Origin: Brachypterus glaber
Lineage: Eukaryota > Arthropoda > Insecta > Coleoptera > Kateretidae
DNA length: 64,000 bases
Assembly (NCBI GenBank): GCA_958510825.1
Contig: OY294049.1
Location: 2,480,001-2,544,000, forward strand
Direction: 5' to 3'
A program made the position numbers and the translations under genes. The notes under the pieces are model-generated. The model was not told the DNA's origin. It saw only the letters and a list, made by a program, of their open reading frames with translations, and searched no databases. How positions within the stretch are numbered: position 1 is the first letter of the stretch; every line of letters begins with the position of its first letter. Shown piece after piece: positions 57,806-64,000 of the stretch.

Positions 57806-58762
57806 TTATTTAAATACATTTTCATCCAACATGTATTTTCCAAGAGCTCCAGATCTGAATGCTTTCAACATAAGAGCTGCAGCAACATCAAAATCTGGTT
57901 TAACTATATATTCATTTAAATAATTTCTAATTCTAATAGTCTTTTTATGTTTGATACTAATATGACTTAAAACATGTAAAATATTATCATTTGCTTGTTC
58001 TAAATCAAAGTATTTGACATATTCAAAATGTTTATTCTGATTGAGCCAATATAACAGATAATCAGCTATAATTTTTTCACCTACAAAATGGTCTTGAATA
58101 GTTGCACATAAAGCAAGTTTAAGGCCAGTTTCTGTACTCGTTACATTTGGGGTCAGAATTCCGGGTGTGTCATACATATAAAACAAAGGATTTTCAGATA
58201 ATTTAATTTTGTTTAGGACACTTTTCGTAATTCCGGGACTAGCGCCGACAGGGGAAGCTTTTCCTTTATGCAGATGCCTTGCTCGAAGAGCATTAATTAA
58301 AGATGATTTTCCCACATTTGGAACTCCAATTATCATTAAACAGAAGTCTTCTTCATTCGACCTATTGTATCTGTCAGATTTCTGGATTAGGTCTTTAGCT
58401 AAGGGAAATACTCTCTGTACTCCTTTGCACATTTGATCTTTGCAATTTGTAAAAATAACATGTTCATACTCATTTTTTAAATAGTCTTTAATTCTTGATT
58501 TATAGTTATTTTCTATTAGATCTTCCTTATTTAATATGAGTATATGAGGCTTTATTCCGCTTATGGTGTATTTAAAGTCTGTGTTTCTCCCTGAAATGGG
58601 TATCCTTGCATCATGAACTTCAATAATGCAGTCAACAGATCGAAGTTTCTGTTGCATTTGCTTAAGGCCACGACCCATGTGGCCTGGAAACCATCTCACA
58701 ACATCTTTATCCACCACTTTAAAAGCACTACGGAAGGTCTCGGCCACTATTTTTTGAGACAT
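57806..58762 (-). CDS. MTG1: MTG1, mitochondrial ribosome-associated GTPase, single exon
   Basis: 318 codons without introns. It is a circularly permuted GTPase: G4 NKED (78-81) precedes G1 GVPNVGKSS (146-154), the PGITK G2 block (176-180) and G3 DTPG (198-201). The N-terminal VRWFPGHMGRGLKQMQ is the YlqF/MTG1 hallmark. Family members act in maturation of the large mitochondrial ribosomal subunit on the matrix side of the inner membrane. The ATG at 58762 is followed by a short amphipathic stretch that could target mitochondria. It is convergent with PSMC3 (273 bp) and divergent from the RNA-binding gene. An AATAAA overlaps the stop codon and another lies at 57623-57628, 6 bp from the PSMC3 signal. 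Confidence 0.95.
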   Translation of the reverse strand: MSQKIVAETFRSAFKVVDKDVVRWFPGHMGRGLKQMQQKLRSVDCIIEVHDARIPISGRNTDFKYTISGIKPHILILNKEDLIENNYKSRIKDYLKNEYEHVIFTNCKDQMCKGVQRVFPLAKDLIQKSDRYNRSNEEDFCLMIIGVPNVGKSSLINALRARHLHKGKASPVGASPGITKSVLNKIKLSENPLFYMYDTPGILTPNVTSTETGLKLALCATIQDHFVGEKIIADYLLYWLNQNKHFEYVKYFDLEQANDNILHVLSHISIKHKKTIRIRNYLNEYIVKPDFDVAAALMLKAFRSGALGKYMLDENVFK

Positions 58763-59179
58763 TTTGAAAATGTTAGGTTATGTTTTCAAGCACTAGAGTC
58801 AAGTAATAAAAAGCATTGAATTACCTCAATAAATTAAAGATATACTTTACCCCTGATAACTGCAGTCAGAAGATAACAAATCCACTTACTTCAATGTATC
58901 GAATCATTAATGTATTAACTGTAAAATTTAATATTAGAGTTGATGTTTGAATTCGCGCTTTTTGCTCGCATCCAATCAAATTAATTGCAGTAGGTCTAAT
59001 GTACCGCAACAAGTAATTTGATTGGTTGTCGTACAATTGATGACGTCGCCTATTTCTGGGGATTTTTCATAGTAATGTTGGTATGGCATTTTTAGACGCT
59101 CTTCTCGGCCATTTTGCATGTGTTTGCGTCAGCCGCCGGTAACTGTTGTGTTCGTCTTGTAATTTTTGTACATAATACT
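58763..59179. promoter_or_regulatory. Divergent promoter MTG1 / RRM gene
   Basis: Contains CCAAT words in opposite directions (around 58971 and 59020), a CRE-like TGACGTCG at 59041-59048 and GCCATTTTG at 59108-59116, whose complement fits the YY1/Pho core AAnATGGC. The region is less AT-rich than its surroundings. Function is inferred. Confidence 0.55.
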
Positions 59180-62100
59180 ATGGTAAGTGCTTAAATTTAG
59201 AAATAGATGGATAGGGAATCATTTAATACATATTTTAGAGTCGAGGACGATCTGAAACCACCACAAAGGTGTTTGTGGGTAGCCTGCCCCCCAACGTATC
59301 CACAGATGATTTACGCACCCTTTTCCAGCCTTACGGGGCCATTGCCGAGTGTGATATTTCAAATAGGTGCGGATTTTTACATTTAGAAGATCAAGACTTG
59401 GCAACGAAAGCTATTGAAGAACTAAACGGGACCGATTTTATGGGGGCCAAAATTTCTGTAGAAAAGGGCCGTGTAAAGCCTAAACGAGGCGGTGGACCAA
59501 TGGGCCGAGGAGGCCGAGACCGCGGTGGTCCATATTCTAGGGGTGGATTTGGAGGTGGTAGAGGAGGTCCTAGAAATGGGTTTGGGGGTGGTAGAGATTT
59601 CCCACCTTTTGGAGGTGGTTATGATAGACCAGGACGTGGAGGCTTTGGAGGTGGTGATAGGTTTGGTGACAGAAGAGGAGGTTTCCCTCCACCAGGTGGA
59701 GCTGGAGGATTTGGAGGGGGTTTTGGTAAGTAAATAAATTTGTATCATAAACCCTAGAAAACTGAAATATTTCTGCAATTTTAATCATAGAGAGAATTTA
59801 CAAAAAGAAAGAATACTTATAAAGAAGCTATTTTATTTTAAAAATTAGGGATTTTTTTTTGAAAAAAACTGAGTAGCCCATATTCACTGAAATATCAGGC
59901 AGAAAAAATATGTTTGAAACCAGAATAGATACCATTAAATTTTAATTTTAAGGTTGGTGTGGAAAGGAAGGAAGGTTTGGCTTAAAATGAATAATAGTTT
60001 CCTCAAATGATAAAGACTTGCACAAACTCACTTGTTTACTTCCTCTTAATCATCAATGCTTATTTGAATTTGGTGGTGTATGTTCAAAGTACATCATATG
60101 TATATGATACATATTTTTATGGTATAAATAACCTATTTTCTTGTACAATGTACATACAAGGCATTTGCAACTTTTTAATATAGGTACTATTAGTGCAAAA
60201 ATGTTTTATTTGGCAAACGTTTTTGTTATATTGTATTGTTTCACTAAAACAAATAATTATTGGCTTGAAATTTAGTACATCACTTTTAGACAGTTTTAAA
60301 AAAAAATTGAAGTACCCCAAAAAATCTATTTTTTCCAGATTACCCAATAACTTTTATAGGTATTTATTTTTTACTGCTAATCCTTTAGTACTAAAACATC
60401 TCACAATATAAACCCAAAGCTCCCTCCCCTGAGTGGGAGAAATGAATGAAATGCAACTATTTTATATTTTTGCCAATTGTAATGTAACTATCTGAATACT
60501 TAGATTTCATATTACGGGGGAATGTTCTACAATTATTAAAAAATAATTATTACTATGGACTGTTTCATTAAGCAAGAGAGTAAATTAAAAATCGCACAGT
60601 AAATATTTTTACAACAGGTTTGAATAATATATGTTTGTGTATAGAATATAGTTATGTTTTATAAAATAAACCACGCGGTATATTCGCACATCCAATATTC
60701 GAATCTGTTTTGAAAATATTCACTGTGCGATTTTTAATTTGCTCTCTTGCCTGATGAAACAGAGCATAGTACAAAATTAAGATTATTTTTGAATAGTTTA
60801 TCAATTTACAAAACTGTAACTGCTATGCCAAAATTTAAGAGGTGATTATCAGGGTTGGCAAAAAAAAAACACTTTTTTTACAAAAGACCAGGCCACTGGT
60901 CGATATCAAAATTGCGTACTCTAGATTGGAGTGGGCTAAGGGTGAAAAACAAATTAAAAAGATGTTTTTTTTTTCAATTTATTTTTCGTTGTACGGAAAA
61001 GGGACCTTTTTAAAAAACATTTTATTATTTTTTTTATATATTTTTTTTCAGTAGGTAAGTATTATTTTGTCGGCAGCACTATTTTTTTATATCTCTATTT
61101 ATTTTTATCTAAAATATTTTTATTTCGGCCACTTTAGTGGTTTAAACCAAAAAGTTTAATTTCGACCAGGCCAGTTTAAACCACACTGGTTTCTTCCACC
61201 CAACCCTGGTGATTATACATCCAAAAAATATTAAAAAAAGTTTCTTTAAAGGTTGATCCGCGAATGAGCCCTAAGGGAGCTACGGCCCTTCTAAAATGAC
61301 ATATTGAATGGGGAACAAAAAAAAAGCATAAAAAAATATTTAATGCTGCAGATGATTCTTCATTTAAAACTGAGCAAAAAAGTATTCTTAACCAAAACAC
61401 CTAAATTTAATATTAAAGGAGTAATAGCCTTTTAAAAAGTAACGTTTTTGGTGGCACAAAATGTTACTTCCTCTTAATTGCATTTTTTTTTTAAACGGTT
61501 GCTCCTACAGTGTTACACTATATGACATTTTTTATGTATTTTTACTCAAGGAATCAGGGAAATAAACAAAAATGTGTTAAACCTAATACATTTTTCCATC
61601 TAGGGACGCCTCTGGATAAATTCAAAAAAATAAATTTACATAAACTTATTGCCCCTATTAATACTAGTAATACATGCAAAAGCTCGTTACTCTAGCTTAA
61701 AGGGTACGAGCGTTATTAATTAAAAACCTTATTTTTATTACAATTTTAAAGGGCCGTATCTCCATTAGGGCTCATTTGAGGACCAACCTTTATAGGAACT
61801 TTTTTAATATTTTTGGCAGAATCACCTCTTAAATTTTGGCATGCCAGTTATTGATCAACCTGTATATAATAGAATGCAAAGCATTACACATCTTCACGGC
61901 TTGTTCTTGTTTGTAGGAGATAGGAGACCTGGTGGATTTGGTGGACCAAGAGGTGGAGCCGGTGGCGGCGGCGGCGACCTGTTCAGCCGCAGAGATCAGG
62001 GTCCCAAGCAAGGATTCAATGATAGATATGGTAATTTCATAACATTCGTTTATAAATTTAAAGGTTTTTTTGCACACACTATATTTTCTATTGAATAAAA

Positions 62101-63743
62101 AAAATCTACAAATTTTTCTTGTTCATATAGGCAAAAAGATAAAGCATGTATTATGAATGTTGAGGGTCGGTTCCAGTTGGTTAAAATGCAATTTTTGACG
62201 TTTGTAAGGCGGTTGGCGGCAGAATTCCCAGTTATTAATAAAGATATCAAAGGAAGGGTATCAAAGATGTCAAAGTAGGGGTAGAGTTGATCGAGAGCAT
62301 ATCGTCGTTCTTTTTTCGATTTTTACTTTCTCATAAAAGAAAGTATTGTGATAGAAAACAAAAATCTTTCTTTTTTTGCTTAAATCATCGTTTTTTTCCT
62401 GAAACGTCGAGAAAAATCAAAATAGGCAACAAAAGAATTATGTCGGTCGCGACCGACATGGTCGGTCAGTCTGTCTGTCTGTCTATCTGTATCCACGCTT
62501 TGAGCTAGGGACTTGAAATTTGGTATGCAGATGTATTTTTATATTATCTTGGACAAGTTGGTATTTGAGCAAAATTGGTTGGGGGAAAGGGGCTAAAGGG
62601 GGAGGGGGTAAATTTTTCTTTTGGTCGTATTTTTTTTTATTATTTACAATGGAAGAAAAAATTAAAAAGCTCATAAAAGGTAAAATAAAATTACAAAAAA
62701 ATGTCATTGTCATTTTTTTAGCTTTAATCTCCCCCAAAATGCAAAAAATTGATTATTTTGATTATTCACAACGTAAAAATTTAAAAACCACAATTACACA
62801 AAAAAAGAAATATTTTTTTTTCAATAAATAAAATTACACAAAAATTGTTACTATTATTTTGGCCCCCAAAATGTGTCAGGACATAACTTTTTTTATGAGA
62901 AAGCGTTCTCGCTCATTCGAGACGGCTGGTTTTGTTTAATATAATATCATTTGGCTTTGAAAATTAGAAATTTTATGTAATTTTAATTACAAAAACTAGG
63001 TCCTTAAAGTAAAATATTAAAAAAAGGACATGTTAGACCCTAAGCTAAGAACATTATAGTATATTCAACTTTAAAATGAAGTAAATGTAAACACATGCAT
63101 GTGACAACGGATTTAGTGACAGGATAGGACTCGAAACAAAATATTTCTATATAACGGTCCATTGCAATGCATTGTACGCTTCTTCGCAAGTGCTCACGTA
63201 CTGACCTGTTTAATTTTCTACATCCCTACTCTCGCAACATTCGAGTGTTTTAACCAATGAAACCACGCGCCAGCTGCCGCGTGCGCGATTCATTTATTTA
63301 CTTCCAATGCATGTTGAAGTTGAATATGCAGGAAACTGAACTAGAGTTTACAGATTTAGTGTAAAAGGTCCCTTAAATATATTTTTTTGGAAAAAATGTG
63401 AAATAATAACCTTTTCATTATGATATTCATTTGTGCCAGTTTATGTGCAGAAAGATAACTTTAAATTTGTACTTGTTCTAGGTTATAATGGAGGCAGTGG
63501 AAGTAGCAATAACTATGGAGGAGGCGGCTATGGTGGTGGAGCCGGAGCCTATGGCGGCGGAGGCGGTTTCGGCGGCGGCTACGGTTCTGGAGGCGGCTAC
63601 GGTGCTGGCGGAGGCGACGACTCGTATGACGGAGGCTACGGAGGCGGGTATGGTGGTGATTCTTATGGCTCAGGTGGTGGTGGTGGTGGACGACGGTCCT
63701 ATGATTCTGCGTACCCTGCCCTCCCGAGACAGAGAGGAGGCGG
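59180..63743 (+). CDS. Single-RRM, glycine-rich RNA-binding protein (RBM4-like RRM), 3' end off window
   Basis: Coding exons: 59180-59182 (ATG only), 59239-59725, 61917-62030, 63482-63743; each joins in phase, and the last ends at a GTAAGT with two bases left over, so at least one exon follows. Residues 11-80 form one RRM with RNP2 VFVGSL and RNP1-like CGFLHL; the spacing YGAIAECDISNRCGFLHLED resembles RBM4/lark RRMs. After the RRM come RGG and FGGG repeats, then a GYGGG-rich low-complexity tail and SYDSAYPALPR. Such proteins bind RNA through the RRM and phase-separate or contact RNA through RGG boxes, commonly in splicing or mRNP assembly. I do not recognise the exact orthologue. The intron between exons 2 and 3 hosts a nested transposon pair. 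Confidence 0.8.
60819..61848. mobile_element. Snapback family D copy with complete ends, split by a hAT MITE
   Basis: Starts ACTGCTATGCCAAAATTTAA and ends with the inverse ...GGCATGCCAGT; TA on both sides (60817-60818, 61849-61850). The interior follows the other D copies (AGTAACGTTTTTGGTGGCAC, CTCTTAATTGCAT). Interrupted at 60850-61208. Confidence 0.9.
60850..61208. mobile_element. hAT-type MITE, copy 2, inserted in the snapback
   Basis: Starts CAGGGTTGGC and ends CCCAACCCTG. GTGATTAT is duplicated exactly at 60842-60849 and 61209-61216, and joining the flanks restores the end of the host element. Internally it aligns with 4544-4933, with a deletion of the ACTGGTC repeats. Confidence 0.95.
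62031..63481. repeat. RRM-gene intron 3 with dispersed repeat
   Basis: 62290-62950 contains TTACTTTCTCATAAAAGAAAG, a GTCGGTCGCGACCGAC palindrome (62441-62456), a GTCTGTCTGTCTATCTG run and ACTTGAAATTTGGTATGC, a word also in the tandem units at 42872. A partner TTTATGAGAAAGCGTTCTCG lies at 62893. 63170-63320 is locally GC-richer without a gene. Confidence 0.55.
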
Positions 63744-64000
63744 GTAAGTAACTCATAGTTGCTGAAGTCGTATTTTGTTATTTTCAATGATAAATTAATA
63801 AGTTTTAAAAAGGACACCAAAAACGACCATAGGATATTTTCCGTTTTTGACTTTGATTTTATATTATTTTATGTCTACCACTAAAATTAAGATTAATCTT
63901 CATTCGATAAAAATAAAACTTTGGTGACTTATATAATTTTACATTGGCTATAAAATGGCGCATTTATTTTTTTTGTTTCACTTCCTGTTTCGCCGGAAGT
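63744..64000. other. Start of the next intron of the RRM gene
   Basis: Follows a GTAAGT donor. Ends in an AT-rich stretch with TATAAAATGGCG at 63949-63960. The next exon is beyond the window. Confidence 0.5.

Noticed and set aside
59422..59788. Long minus-strand open frames over the RRM gene's glycine-rich exon
   Set aside because: They are the Ser/Thr- and His/Leu-rich antisense shadows of GGT/GGA repeats, with no start context or family similarity.
63461..63820. Minus-strand 119-codon frame over the glycine-rich exon 4
   Set aside because: Arg/His-rich antisense of the GGYGG repeats; the sense frame joins exons 3 and 4 in phase.

Overview
This window is AT-rich animal nuclear DNA, almost certainly from an insect. 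The genes are intron-bearing, donors are mostly GTAAGT, there is a BEL/Pao LTR retrotransposon, and snapback (foldback) DNA elements are dense. Order-level assignment is not possible from the sequence alone; a beetle-like or other TE-rich insect genome is a guess. Every exon boundary below was derived by hand from splice-site phase and protein continuity.

Gene layout, left to right: the 5' half of an HSPBAP1-like JmjC gene (-, 1-1315), head-to-head with aftiphilin (+, 1790-16377, five coding exons, 1289 aa). Then about 10 kb of mobile-element-rich intergenic DNA. SEL1L/Hrd3 (+, 26497-47777, eight coding exons, 713 aa) follows; its introns hold a complete BEL element with identical LTRs and an opposite-strand, transposase-derived gene lacking its catalytic core. 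Next are PTPMT1 (+, 51174-52837), SDHD (-, 52978-54999), the proteasome ATPase PSMC3/Rpt5 (+, 55410-57532), MTG1 (-, 57806-58762) and a single-RRM glycine-rich RNA-binding protein (+, 59180 to beyond 63743). From PTPMT1 rightward the genes alternate strand, giving two tail-to-tail and two head-to-head junctions a few hundred bases wide. They are unrelated housekeeping functions: clathrin adaptor trafficking, ER-associated degradation, mitochondrial lipid phosphatase, respiratory complex II, proteasome, mitoribosome assembly and RNA binding. They form no operon-like system.

The unusual material is between exons. Several transposon families can be delimited by target-site duplications: hAT-type MITEs with 8-bp duplications (4544-4933, 24854-25764, 28022-28141, 43523-43796, 60850-61208), TA-flanked snapback elements (10933-11413, 19736-20211, 37730-38153, 60819-61848 and relatives), and the BEL element with a 5-bp duplication. 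Elements repeatedly sit inside other elements. Aftiphilin intron 3 holds a four-element nest, the BEL copy split a snapback, a hAT MITE split another copy of that snapback, and a TA-flanked MITE interrupts one arm of a long inverted repeat whose other arm keeps the empty site. Other points to check are a large array of acidic FGxF adaptor motifs in aftiphilin, a repeated TATACAGGGT block in the BEL leader, and long near-perfect hairpins inside transcribed introns. I found no CRISPR array, rRNA or convincing tRNA gene.
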